From: Cytophagales bacterium
GTDB lineage: Bacteria > Bacteroidota > Bacteroidia > Cytophagales > Cyclobacteriaceae
Length of the DNA: 64,000 nt
Direction of reading: 5' to 3'
Assembly (NCBI GenBank): GCA_020403045.1
Contig: JADBYK010000033.1
Coordinates: 41,667-105,666, forward strand
Below are positions 10,452 through 18,322 of the stretch, piece by piece. A program made the position numbers and the translations under genes. The notes under the pieces are model-generated. The model saw nothing but the letters and a program-made list of their open reading frames with translations. It did no database searches and was not told where the DNA came from. Within the stretch, counting starts at the first letter, position 1, and each line of letters begins with the position of its first letter.

Positions 10452-10987
10452 TACTTTTTGTATTCAGATTGATAGTAGGTGATGGCTTTAGAGATAATCT
10501 CAAGTGCTATGGCCTTACCTTGAAATTCAGGGACAGTAACAACTTTGTTTTCAAGTTTCTTGTAGCTTTCGAAAAACTCTTTCAGCTCCAACTTAAAATG
10601 TGCCGCCAATTCACTAATATCCTTCAGGTGTCGGGTGTTGGCATCGTTCTCTGCCACGGCTAGAATCTTATCATCGGCCAAGCCCTGATCAATCATTCGC
10701 ATCACCCCCACCACCCGTGCAGGAACCAAACACAAGGGCTGAATCGGTTCGCGGCAAAGTATCATGATGTCCAACGGATCCAAATCATCGCCCAATGTTT
10801 GAGGTATGAATCCATAATTAGCGGGATAGTAGACAGCTGAATAGAGAATTCGATCAAGTTTCAGTAAGCCAGTTTCCTTATCTACTTCGTATTTTGTCCT
10901 CATCCCGGTCGATATCTCAATAATCCCATTGACAAATTCAGGAGGGTTTAATCCAATCGGTGCTTCATGCCAGGGGTGCTTAATCAT
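10451..10987 (-). CDS. ppa: Inorganic pyrophosphatase (family I)
   Basis: Soluble type I pyrophosphatase, 178 residues, hydrolysing PPi to phosphate to pull biosynthetic reactions forward. Visible: the substrate-binding KYEVDKETGLLKLDR, YPANYGFIPQT, and the metal-binding GDDLDPLDIMIL with the D-x-D-P-x-D signature. The frame could be extended upstream to 11053, but that would place codons inside a strong terminator at 11015-11053, so the start is put at the ATG at 10987 (MIKHPWHEAP), the usual family length. It is followed, with a one-base overlap, by the GT9 gene; the pairing looks positional rather than functional. Confidence 0.93.
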   Translation of the reverse strand: MIKHPWHEAPIGLNPPEFVNGIIEISTGMRTKYEVDKETGLLKLDRILYSAVYYPANYGFIPQTLGDDLDPLDIMILCREPIQPLCLVPARVVGVMRMIDQGLADDKILAVAENDANTRHLKDISELAAHFKLELKEFFESYKKLENKVVTVPEFQGKAIALEIISKAITYYQSEYKK

Positions 10988-11014
10988 ACTTCGGTTTTTG
11001 AAGCAAGGTAGGAA

Positions 11015-11053
11015 TAAAAAAAATGTTGACTGACAACTGGTGTCAGCCAACAT
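11015..11053 (-). terminator. Rho-independent terminator of the sdaAB-tolC-macA operon
   Basis: Read on the minus strand, arms at 11041-11053 and 11023-11035 form a 13-bp stem (one G-U pair) with a 5-base loop, followed by an unbroken run of T. It lies 29 bases after the adaptor gene stop and before ppa, so it separates the two operons. Confidence 0.88.
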
Positions 11054-11081
11054 CTTCCATGTTTACTGTATCGTCTACGCT

Positions 11082-12467
11082 TTATTTTTTATCGTCCTTC
11101 TTATCATCCTTTTTCATGGCCTGAACGATTTTGTCACCATCCTTCAACCGTTTGGAAACAACCAGAAACGGACCCGTAACCACTTCCACGCTATCGGCAA
11201 GACCGGAGATGATTTCGATGTTGTCATAGTCGCTAATGCCTGTCTTCACTTCAACCATTTTTGCCACCCCTTTATCATTGACAAACACCACTACTTTATC
11301 TTCTTTCTTCTCGGCCTTTGCTTTATTGTCTGACACCTGAGGTTTTTCATCATCATCGCCTTTTGGTGGACCGCCTTCTGCTTTCTTGTCTTTTTCGGTG
11401 TTGCGGGTAGTCACGGCCGTCAACGGCACAGACAACACGTTATCTTTTTTGGTAGTAATAATTTCCACACTGGCAGTCATCCCCGGGCGGAACGGAAAAC
11501 GATTTCCCTGTTTGATTAAATCTTCATAAGAAGAACGAAGGATCAATATCCGAACTTCAAACTCTGTAATCGCATCGGCCGAAGTTTTATCGCGAGCTGT
11601 ATTAGCAATATTGGTTACAATTCCCTTAAACTGTTTCTCCGTGCTGGCATAAGAGTCTACATCGATCAAAACGGTATCATTCAAATGAACCCGAACGATA
11701 TCATTTTCATTCACATTTACACGGACTTCCATTTTGTTCAAATCAGCAATACGAAGCATCTCAGTTCCTGTCATCTGCGCTGTTCCAACAACTCGTTCTC
11801 CTTTCTTAACATTAAGCTTTGATACAATCCCTTTCATAGGAGCATACACAGTTGTCCTTCTTACGTTCTCAGCCGATTCTCTAACTGTAGCGTTCGAACT
11901 GTTCACCACATATTTAGCTGCTTCCAGTCCTTGTGTTGCCGACCTTAAATCATTTTGAGCCACCTTATAATTCTGTTGCGCAAGCTGCCAATCTGCTTCT
12001 GAAATTACTTTTTCGTTCCAGAGCTTTTCTTGCCTTTTATAATCTTGCTCAGAGCGCATGAAAGTTGCCTCCGCCCTCGACAACGAAGCTCTCGAAGATT
12101 CCAGATTTGCTTTTTGCTGACTGAGCAAAGCCTCCGACCTTTCTAACTGACTGAGCCATACATCAGGCCTAATTTTTACCAACACTTTTCCGGTTGAAAC
12201 AGAATCTCCGTCTTGAACATTCAACTCTATAATCTCACCAGAAACTTCAGGTGCCAATTTCACTTCGATCACGGGTTGAACGGTGCCCGAAGCGCTTACT
12301 TTTTCAGTAATGGATGCCTTCTTCGACTTTGTGAACTCCACTTCCAAATCGCGCGATTTACCGATCCAGCCCTGAGATTTGCCGATTATTAAAAAGATGA
12401 TGAGGAAAACAACGATTCCAATTCCCCAGTAAAGAAGCTTGTTAGATTTTTTCTTTTGCTTTGCCAT
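11082..12467 (-). CDS. Efflux periplasmic adaptor (HlyD/MacA-type membrane fusion protein)
   Basis: A 461-residue membrane fusion protein that would join an inner-membrane pump to a TolC channel. Visible: an inner-membrane anchor at residues 13-31, a lipoyl half-motif APEVSGEIIELNVQDGDSV about residues 68-88, an alpha-helical hairpin about residues 100-185 (Q, S, A, K-rich heptads), the second lipoyl half VYAPMKGIVSKLNVKKGERV, and beta-barrel domains. A low-complexity K/E/D-rich insert sits near residues 375-400 and the C-terminus ends in a D/K repeat. It follows the TolC-like gene by 12 bases. No pump gene (MacB or RND) is adjacent, which is unusual for the family. Confidence 0.87.
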   Translation of the reverse strand: MAKQKKKSNKLLYWGIGIVVFLIIFLIIGKSQGWIGKSRDLEVEFTKSKKASITEKVSASGTVQPVIEVKLAPEVSGEIIELNVQDGDSVSTGKVLVKIRPDVWLSQLERSEALLSQQKANLESSRASLSRAEATFMRSEQDYKRQEKLWNEKVISEADWQLAQQNYKVAQNDLRSATQGLEAAKYVVNSSNATVRESAENVRRTTVYAPMKGIVSKLNVKKGERVVGTAQMTGTEMLRIADLNKMEVRVNVNENDIVRVHLNDTVLIDVDSYASTEKQFKGIVTNIANTARDKTSADAITEFEVRILILRSSYEDLIKQGNRFPFRPGMTASVEIITTKKDNVLSVPLTAVTTRNTEKDKKAEGGPPKGDDDEKPQVSDNKAKAEKKEDKVVVFVNDKGVAKMVEVKTGISDYDNIEIISGLADSVEVVTGPFLVVSKRLKDGDKIVQAMKKDDKKDDKK

Positions 12468-12479
12468 TCGTAAAAAGTA

Positions 12480-13916
12480 TTAATAGTCTATTGGTTTACC
12501 TTGATAAAAGTCGAGCACTTTCTTTTTGAAGATCAGATCATACTTGGCTCTCACCTGATCGGATTTAGCCTGAAATAAATTATTTTCCGAGACTTGATAA
12601 TCGACATAGTTAGACGCTCCGGCATCATAGCGTTGTTTCGTCATACGAAAGGCCTCCTCACGAGCCTTTACAGCTTTGGCAGAAGAGGCATAGGTTTTAG
12701 CTGCAGCGGTTGCATCATTATGTGCTGTTTCAATGGCTTGGCGAAGTCTGTTTTCTACATCGGTTAAGTTGATGAATGCTTGCTCTTTGGTAACCTTATT
12801 TCTTAATACGTTTGCCCTCGCATTGAACGCGTTAAAGACTGGAATGGTTAGCCCAATTGACACCGATTGTGCAATGTTATCTGAAATCTGATTGCTAAAA
12901 GGTTTTTCTACTACCTCACCACCGATAGTCGTTGGGCGAAAGGACCTCACAACTTGCGTCTGATCATTGCCTAAATATCCAATAACTGGGCTTGGATCAA
13001 CTACTCCATTTTGAAAGAGCTTGGCAGCACTGGAATAGTTCGTAAATGCGGAGGCATTTAGATTCAGACGAGGGTAGAGACTTCCTCTGGCTGCCTTCAG
13101 CGCAAAGTTAGCGCTCTCTGTACGAAAAACGGCCGCCTTGATTTCGGGAAGGTTCTGCTTGGCGATGTCATAAATTTGCTCTGTGGTTTGATCTAGCGAC
13201 AGATCCTCAACACTTAGTTCGGGTATTTCAACCTCCATTTGAGTTGATGCAGGCAATTGCAAGGACTGTTTTAGTTGGAGAAGGGATAAGTTATAGTTAT
13301 TCTCCCGTTGAATAAGGTTGAGTTCGTTGGTAGCATTTTGCGCCTCCAAATCAAGTACATTTCCCAAGGGAACAGAACCAGCTTGTTCTAATTTTTTTGT
13401 CCGTTCTAACTGCTGTTGGGTTGTTTTCAATTGAAACTGTGCGTTTTGAAGAAGTTCTTGATTGAAGATAACTGACGTGTAAAAAGTGATTACAGAAAGA
13501 ATCACATCATTCTTTGCTTTCGTAAGGTCGTTCTCAGCTGCTGCCTTGTCGTTTACACTTTGCTTAATGGTATTCATCACTCGGAACGCATTGAAGAGCA
13601 GTAAGCTTGCATTGGCATTGGCGTTGGCATTATTTATTTGCTGATCAATAAACAAGTTAGTGGTCGGGTCAATAGAACGCCCAAAATTGGCACCCCCTGA
13701 TCCTGACACGTTAAGAGAGGGCAACATCGTGTACCTTGACTGATCTAACGTGATATCTGCCCCTTTTAGACCAAGCGCACTTCTCTTCACTGTTAAGTTA
13801 TTTTGTAGTGCAATCTCAACGCATTCTTTCAATGTGTAAACCTTTTTGCCGTTTTGGGCAAAAGAAAGACAAAACAGGAAAACGAAAACAAGTGTTGCTG
13901 TAAACTTCTTACTCAT
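12480..13916 (-). CDS. TolC family outer membrane channel protein
   Basis: A 478-residue TolC-type outer membrane efflux protein with a signal peptide (residues 1-20, cleavage after LSFA). The two OEP repeats start at YTLKECVEIALQNN and again in the second half, with long coiled-coil helices (QTTEQIYDIAKQNLPEIKAA; NRLRQAIETAHNDATAAAKTYASS split over the second repeat). It should form the outer-membrane duct for the adaptor encoded 12 bases downstream. Its start codon lies one base after the sdaAB stop codon, so translation is probably coupled. Confidence 0.9.
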   Translation of the reverse strand: MSKKFTATLVFVFLFCLSFAQNGKKVYTLKECVEIALQNNLTVKRSALGLKGADITLDQSRYTMLPSLNVSGSGGANFGRSIDPTTNLFIDQQINNANANANASLLLFNAFRVMNTIKQSVNDKAAAENDLTKAKNDVILSVITFYTSVIFNQELLQNAQFQLKTTQQQLERTKKLEQAGSVPLGNVLDLEAQNATNELNLIQRENNYNLSLLQLKQSLQLPASTQMEVEIPELSVEDLSLDQTTEQIYDIAKQNLPEIKAAVFRTESANFALKAARGSLYPRLNLNASAFTNYSSAAKLFQNGVVDPSPVIGYLGNDQTQVVRSFRPTTIGGEVVEKPFSNQISDNIAQSVSIGLTIPVFNAFNARANVLRNKVTKEQAFINLTDVENRLRQAIETAHNDATAAAKTYASSAKAVKAREEAFRMTKQRYDAGASNYVDYQVSENNLFQAKSDQVRAKYDLIFKKKVLDFYQGKPIDY

Positions 13917-13917
13917 A

Positions 13918-14595
13918 TCAACGATTGATGTCTGGTATATAAATAACTTCCTTTATCCAACTGAGACTCTGCAAGTACTCAAATGTTACAGGCTTGATGC
14001 CTGAATCCATTTCAATCACTTGGCAAGCCAAATCATTTTTTCCTTTTCGCGATACCGACATGGTGGCAATATTGCAGTCATCGTGTGCGATCACATCGGC
14101 AATAAATGCTATGCTGCCTTTTACATCGGCCGCGAAGATAATAATCGTATGCAAATTGGCTGTAAAGTCAGCTTTAAATCCATTGACTTCGGCAATGTTG
14201 ATCATACCCCCACCTCGGCTTTCGCCCAAAACTTCAACAGTACGATCCCCTTTCGTAAGCTCCAGTCGAATAGAATTGGGGTGCAATGTTGATGCATTCC
14301 CCACCGATTTAAAGTGGTAGGCCAAGCCATTTTCACCGGCTATCTCTATTGCGTCTTTAATTCGTTTGTCGTCAGTTGCAAAATCCATAAGGCCGGCCAA
14401 GATGGCTCGGTCGCTTCCATGCCCTTCGTAGGTACGTGAAAAAGAATTGTAAAACGTGATTTCTGCTTTCTCAGGAATGCCCCCTAAAACTTTGATAGAA
14501 GCCTTGGCAATTCTCACCACTCCGGCAGTATGCGAACTGGATGGGCCAATCATAACTGGTCCAATCATATCAAAAACACTGCTTTTTTCTGGCAT
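13918..14595 (-). CDS. sdaAB: L-serine ammonia-lyase, iron-sulfur-dependent, beta subunit
   Basis: Small (beta) subunit of the two-subunit 4Fe-4S L-serine dehydratase, which converts serine to pyruvate and ammonia. Visible: the family signature MIGPSSSHTAG near the N-terminus, FYNSFSRTYEGHGSDRAILAGL, and a C-terminal ACT-like domain (about residues 150-225). The alpha subunit, which carries the cluster cysteines, is not in this window. It is the first gene of an operon with tolC- and macA-like genes, a surprising partnership. The ATG at 14595 is preceded by an intergenic region containing an 11-bp inverted repeat. Confidence 0.9.
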   Translation of the reverse strand: MPEKSSVFDMIGPVMIGPSSSHTAGVVRIAKASIKVLGGIPEKAEITFYNSFSRTYEGHGSDRAILAGLMDFATDDKRIKDAIEIAGENGLAYHFKSVGNASTLHPNSIRLELTKGDRTVEVLGESRGGGMINIAEVNGFKADFTANLHTIIIFAADVKGSIAFIADVIAHDDCNIATMSVSRKGKNDLACQVIEMDSGIKPVTFEYLQSLSWIKEVIYIPDINR

Positions 14596-14641
14596 ACGCG
14601 GTTTTAACGGAAGAAATCTGAAAAGGATATTCTTTTGAGGG

Positions 14642-14686
14642 TATTTTTAGCGTAACCTTTGGTATTTCTTTCGTGCGCTAAAAATA
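14642..14686. promoter_or_regulatory. 11-bp perfect inverted repeat upstream of sdaAB
   Basis: Arms TATTTTTAGCG (14642-14652) and CGCTAAAAATA (14676-14686) are perfect reverse complements with a 23-base spacer. The repeat sits between the start of sdaAB and the end of thyA. It lacks a T-run and is AT-rich, so it is a weak terminator candidate; an operator for the sdaAB operon is possible. Confidence 0.35.
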
Positions 14687-14706
14687 GCTTTTCGTGTGCT
14701 AGTGGC

Positions 14707-15501
14707 CTAAACTGCAATTGGCGCTTTAATTGAGGGATGCGATTGATAGTTGACAATCTCAAAATCTTCAAACTGATACTCAAAAATTGAATTTGGTTTT
14801 CGTTTAATATTCAGTGTTGGCAAATCGAATGGTTCTCTAGATAGTTGGAGGTTTACCTGATCGATGTGGTTATTATATATGTGTGTGTCACCACCTGTCC
14901 AAACAAATTCACCAACCTCTAGGTTACATTGTTGCGCTACCATATGTGTTAAAAGTGCATAGCTTGCAATGTTAAAAGGGAGCCCCAAGAACACATCGGT
15001 ACTTCGTTGAAGTAGCATACAAGATAACTTACCACCTGCCACATAAAATTGAAACAACGCGTGACAAGGCGGCAAAGCCATTTTTTCAACATCTGCGGGG
15101 TTCCAGGCGGTAACAATGTGCCGCCTTGAATCAGGGCTACTTTTAATTTGCTCAATAATTTTTGCCAGCTGGTCTATTTTTTCTCCATTGCGACCAGGCC
15201 AGGAACGCCATTGATATCCATAGACCGGCCCCAGATTGCCATCCTTATCAGCCCACTCGTCCCAAATTGAAACACCGTTATCCTTCAAATATTTTATGTT
15301 GGTGTCTCCGCTAATGAACCACAAAAGTTCATATATGATCGATCGTATATGCAGTTTCTTTGTAGTAATCAGCGGAAATCCTTTTTGAAGATCGAATCGC
15401 ATCTGATACCCAAAAACAGAAACTGTTCCAGTGCCTGTCCTGTCTGTCTTCCCAATCCCGTTTTTAAGAATGTGTTCGAGTAAGTCGTGATATTCTTTCA
15501 T
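14707..15501 (-). CDS. thyA: Thymidylate synthase
   Basis: Folate-dependent ThyA, converting dUMP to dTMP. With the start at 15501 ([11 protein letters not shown]) the protein is 264 residues, exactly the length of the E. coli enzyme; six extra codons to 15519 are possible but unlikely. Visible: [18 protein letters not shown] at the N-terminus, the catalytic cysteine in [10 protein letters not shown] about residue 146, [23 protein letters not shown], and [12 protein letters not shown]. It is transcribed away from a repeat-rich intergenic region; a cytidine deaminase, another pyrimidine gene, lies beyond that region on the other strand. Confidence 0.97.
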   Translation of the reverse strand: MKEYHDLLEHILKNGIGKTDRTGTGTVSVFGYQMRFDLQKGFPLITTKKLHIRSIIYELLWFISGDTNIKYLKDNGVSIWDEWADKDGNLGPVYGYQWRSWPGRNGEKIDQLAKIIEQIKSSPDSRRHIVTAWNPADVEKMALPPCHALFQFYVAGGKLSCMLLQRSTDVFLGLPFNIASYALLTHMVAQQCNLEVGEFVWTGGDTHIYNNHIDQVNLQLSREPFDLPTLNIKRKPNSIFEYQFEDFEIVNYQSHPSIKAPIAV

Positions 15502-15519
15502 TCTATCATTAAAAATCAA

Positions 15520-16343
15520 AGTTAAAAAACAATAATCAAAATACCTTCTATACTAACTCGCCAACCACGCAAGGCTGATAAGCCGGCCAATTTTTTTTAC
15601 AAGCATCTTGATCTTTCGTTCATATGTCGCCAAGTGTAGCATCATTCCAACCCCTTCAAAAGTCAATTCAACTACATGCACACAACTTAGCCCAAGCTTT
15701 GTTTTCAATTCTAGTAAAATCGGTTAAACATCACCATTTTCCGAACTGTATTTCCGCCCCTCACATCGCCCTTCCTTCATAATCTGATAAACTCATTTTT
15801 GAGTTGAAATCAATCCCCTTTCTGGGGTGATACGTATGCGTCACACACGTTTGTGTTTCTGCTCCGGTGCGCTTTGAAAGCCGCCTTTTATCCTGCGAAA
15901 TCAAACATGGAATGAAGATGAAACTTAAACCCAGATTATGAAATGCTGAAGGTACTGTCAGCATTGCATAATTGACGAATGAAAATCAACGATTTAGCCC
16001 AAGTAAGAAAACCAAGTTGGTGATTTTCATTGTCAGGTCAGACGATAAATGTCTGACTCTGACCGAAAGCGTCACGAGGTTTAACCTTACTCTTCACCGA
16101 GCCATTGCACAGATTTTGTTGCAGGTGGTATAGTCGAACGCTTTTTGCAAATGCGGAAGTTTTGCGTGTCGCAGTTACCCTGTTTTTGCAAATAGGCGCC
16201 AAGCACTTTTCTAGGTCACCTCCGCCAATTGCCTCCTTCGCTTTGTTCGTTGATGGATTCAGTTGAAAAAAATCCAGAAACTGTTTACCCAAACTCTTCG
16301 AAACTCTCTTCCAGTTTGCTATCTTTAAATCAACGTATAAGCC
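15520..16343. other. Long intergenic region between thyA and cdd
   Basis: About 820 bases without a credible gene. It contains one copy of the structured repeat (15925-16088) and, between that repeat and cdd, a direct repeat of TTTTTGCAAAT at 16142-16152 and 16183-16193. A minus-strand reading of 16100-16330 gives an oddly protein-like string (KEAIGGGDLEKCLAPI, TATRKTSAFAKS) with no start or family I can name. The thyA-proximal 400 bases show nothing I can interpret beyond short GC hairpins. Confidence 0.6.
15925..16088 (+). repeat. Structured intergenic repeat, copy C
   Basis: About 98% identical over 164 bases to the copy at 63830-63994: three substitutions in the first hairpin and one single-base indel. 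In order it holds TTAAACCCAGATTATG (15925-15940), an imperfect hairpin ending GTCAGCATTGC, a long-range stem AATGAAAATCA (15978-15988) with TGATTTTCATT (16021-16031), then a bulged hairpin at 16032-16063 with arms GTCAG-GTCAGAC and GTCTGAC-t-CTGAC around a GATAAAT loop. It carries no open reading frame of note. Related elements lie at 57.8 and 63.6 kb. Confidence 0.85.
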
Positions 16344-16811
16344 ATGAAGGACTTTGAAACTTTCGACAGCATTGAAGCGCTGGATAGTGAATCGAAATAC
16401 CTGATTCATAAGGCCAAAGAAGCCACCGCCCATTCGTATGCACCTTACTCCAAATTTTGTGTAGGGGCTGCGCTCATCTTGGAAGACGACACCGTTGTGG
16501 TGGGTGGCAACCAGGAAAATGCCTCCTACCCTCTTTGCATGTGTGCCGAGCGGGTGGCCCTTTATGCTGCCGCTTCGCAGCACCCTGATAAACGAATTGT
16601 TAAAATGGCCATTATTGCCCACAAGAAAAACCACAAAGAGCTCATTCCGGCTGCATCATGCGGTGGGTGTCGGCAAGTGATGCTAGAATTCGAACATAGG
16701 CAACGAGCCGCCATTCAGATTGTGTTCTTGGCAAGGCCTGATGAGTGGACTGTTTGCGCGAGCGTAGCCAAATTGCTCCCATTTGGATTTTCAAAAGACG
16801 CGTTCGGATAG
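16344..16811 (+). CDS. cdd: Cytidine deaminase
   Basis: Zinc-dependent cytidine/deoxycytidine deaminase of pyrimidine salvage, 155 residues, the usual tetrameric-type length. Visible: YAPYSKFCVGAALILED (substrate loop), the first zinc ligand and proton shuttle in MCAERVALYAA (about residues 66-72), and the paired zinc cysteines in SCGGCRQVMLE. The second motif is normally P-C-x-x-C; here the proline is serine, while both cysteines remain, so activity is expected. The gene is flanked by repeat-rich DNA on both sides. Confidence 0.94.
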   Translation: MKDFETFDSIEALDSESKYLIHKAKEATAHSYAPYSKFCVGAALILEDDTVVVGGNQENASYPLCMCAERVALYAAASQHPDKRIVKMAIIAHKKNHKELIPAASCGGCRQVMLEFEHRQRAAIQIVFLARPDEWTVCASVAKLLPFGFSKDAFG

Positions 16812-17200
16812 CAAATAGGGCTACCTCAATGGTTTTCCTCCAAAATACCTGGCTTAGTAGCGTTGTTGACTACTTGAGATACCAAAACGCAAAATCGATA
16901 GGGACTTTGGTTGATTGGCAAGTGACTGATAAATTAATAATTTGGTAATGAAATAAATCGTTGTCTATGTATCTTCGACATGCTTTACCTTCCCTCACGA
17001 GAGGATTTAACCCAGATTGTGAAGTTGGCTGCAAAACCTGCCCGGAGAGCCGAAGAATGTCAGTATTTTCGGGATTAACGTCCCACGAGTCTGCTACGAC
17101 TGTAAGAATCATCAGACCTGACCAAAATACGATGCATTTTGTGTCAGCAGAAGGTAAATTTTTGCTGTTGCAAAATTTGGTTTAACGGGGTTTTCTGTGA
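16812..17200. other. Intergenic region with degenerate repeat traces
   Basis: About 390 bases without a credible gene. At 17006-17021 the string TTTAACCCAGATTGTG, preceded by CTCACGAGAGG, resembles the ends of the structured repeats elsewhere in the window, and GTCAGTATT at 17057-17065 matches an arm of the 57.8 kb copy. I cannot align a full element, so this may be a decayed copy. It ends where the phosphatase remnant begins. Confidence 0.4.
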
Positions 17201-17305
17201 CCCAAAAGCGAAGCGGCCAAAGTCTTTAATGCAGAGTGGGAGGTATGGAAAGGTGATCAAAAGCAAACGGATGACGTGTTGTTGATTGGAATTAAATTAC
17301 AATAG
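17201..17305 (+). pseudogene. 3' remnant of a PP2C/SpoIIE-type phosphatase (SiaA-like)
   Basis: After an in-frame TGA at 17198 the frame reads 34 codons to the TAG at 17303. The end, FNAEWEVWKG then QTDDVLLIGIKLQ, matches the extreme C-terminus of SpoIIE/PP2C phosphatases, where the Q-x-D-D-hydrophobic segment carries metal-binding aspartates. No catalytic domain precedes it in any frame. It sits directly upstream of siaB- and siaC-like genes, exactly where a siaA phosphatase gene would be expected. I infer that the phosphatase gene was truncated, leaving about 100 bases. The family match is made by eye and the segment is short. Confidence 0.6.
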
Positions 17306-17346
17306 TTTAATTTGAACGTTTATTTCAGAAACCGAACCCCAATAGG

Positions 17347-17901
17347 ATGAATTTTATCTACGACTTGCACCGGACGGTGATGTCCCAAAACCTAATCTTG
17401 GTGTACGGAGGTGATTTCACCCAGGAAACAACCAAGTCCATATTGGCCTTAGCAGAGCACAATCTTGATTCTTCCGGGGAAAATTCAGCAATTAAGCGCA
17501 GAGTGTTTAACATAATGGTTGAGGCGCTGCAAAACATTGTTAAACACGGCAGTGATCAAGGCACGTTAGCTGGACCGCTGGTCAGTAAAGGTGCAATTTT
17601 CATGATCAGCAAGAATGACAGCGGTTACTGCGTGCTGACCGGCAATCCGATTCCAAAAGGTGATGTGGCACGGTTGACCGGCAACCTCAACGACCTCAAT
17701 AGCAAAGACAAAGAAAGCCTGAAGGAGATGCGTAAAGAAACCATGAAGAATACTCAGATATCTGAAAAAGGTGGTGCAGGCTTAGGGTTTGTTGACATGA
17801 AAAGAAAGTCAGGAAAAAAATTAGAGTTTGCCTTTAGCGATAAGGATGCAGAATATGACTTCTTTTGCCTGAAAGTCAATGTCTCTCGTGAAAAGGATTA
17901 A
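17347..17901 (+). CDS. SiaB-family protein kinase (GHKL/HATPase-like)
   Basis: A 184-residue protein of the SiaB/DUF6272 family. In Pseudomonas, SiaB is a GHKL-fold kinase that phosphorylates the small protein SiaC. Visible: IMVEALQNIVKHG about residues 57-69, the N-box-like helix with the Mg-binding asparagine, and KGGAGLGFVDMKRKSGK, a glycine-rich ATP-lid-type segment. It is first in a five-gene operon: siaC-like gene 23 bases downstream, then a TerB-ABC protein, a lipoprotein and a secreted protein. A relic of the opposing phosphatase lies 42 bases upstream. Confidence 0.85.
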   Translation: MNFIYDLHRTVMSQNLILVYGGDFTQETTKSILALAEHNLDSSGENSAIKRRVFNIMVEALQNIVKHGSDQGTLAGPLVSKGAIFMISKNDSGYCVLTGNPIPKGDVARLTGNLNDLNSKDKESLKEMRKETMKNTQISEKGGAGLGFVDMKRKSGKKLEFAFSDKDAEYDFFCLKVNVSREKD

Positions 17902-17924
17902 TTATAAAAATAAAAAATGAACCA

Positions 17925-18290
17925 ATGATGGAAATCTTAAATCTAAAAGGGACAGATGATACACCAGCTGTCTTGTTGGATAAGCAAAACGGTATTTTTG
18001 AGATTAGTGGACGTTCGCTGCCCGAGAACGCAGCGGAGTTCTACAAGCCTGTCATCGAGTGGATCAATGCATACGCATCAGACTCAAATTCCAGCACAGA
18101 ACTCGCTATAAAACTGGAATACTTTAATACGGCTTCTTCAAAATTAATTTTGGATGTACTTTCGGCACTCGAAGAGGTAAAAGGCATAAAAGTTCTTTGG
18201 TATTTCCATGATGATGATGAAGATATGGAAGAGGCAGGTCAGGAGTTCTCGGAATTGGTTAGAATTCCCTTTGAGCTCAAAGTATATTAA
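17925..18290 (+). CDS. SiaC-family regulatory phosphoprotein (DUF1987)
   Basis: A small STAS-like partner-switch protein of the SiaC family, 120-121 residues. Two ATG codons are adjacent (17925 and 17928). With the second, the threonine in EYFNTASSK is residue 68, the position I recall as the SiaB-phosphorylated site of Pseudomonas SiaC; this supports both the identity and the 17928 start. Visible: the ISGRSLPENAAEFYKPVIEWINAY helix region and an acidic DDDEDMEEAG loop near the C-terminus. In Pseudomonas SiaC activates the diguanylate cyclase SiaD; no GGDEF gene is here, so the local target may be the ABC protein encoded next. Confidence 0.87.
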   Translation: MMEILNLKGTDDTPAVLLDKQNGIFEISGRSLPENAAEFYKPVIEWINAYASDSNSSTELAIKLEYFNTASSKLILDVLSALEEVKGIKVLWYFHDDDEDMEEAGQEFSELVRIPFELKVY

Positions 18291-18322
18291 ACCACAGTTG
18301 AAGAAAAAATAAATTTTAAGGA

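Noticed and set aside
10988..11053. N-terminal extension of the pyrophosphatase to 11053
   Set aside because: The extra 22 codons lie inside a strong minus-strand terminator and do not match the family start.
15761..15964. 67-codon minus-strand frame left of repeat copy C
   Set aside because: No start context, no recognisable motif, and it runs into the repeat.
16038..16634. 198-codon minus-strand open frame over repeat copy C and antisense to cdd
   Set aside because: About half lies antisense to a well-supported cytidine deaminase and the rest reads through the hairpin repeat, so it is not a gene.
16961..17185. 74-codon plus-strand frame between cdd and the phosphatase remnant
   Set aside because: Composition and motifs look random and it overlaps degenerate repeat traces.
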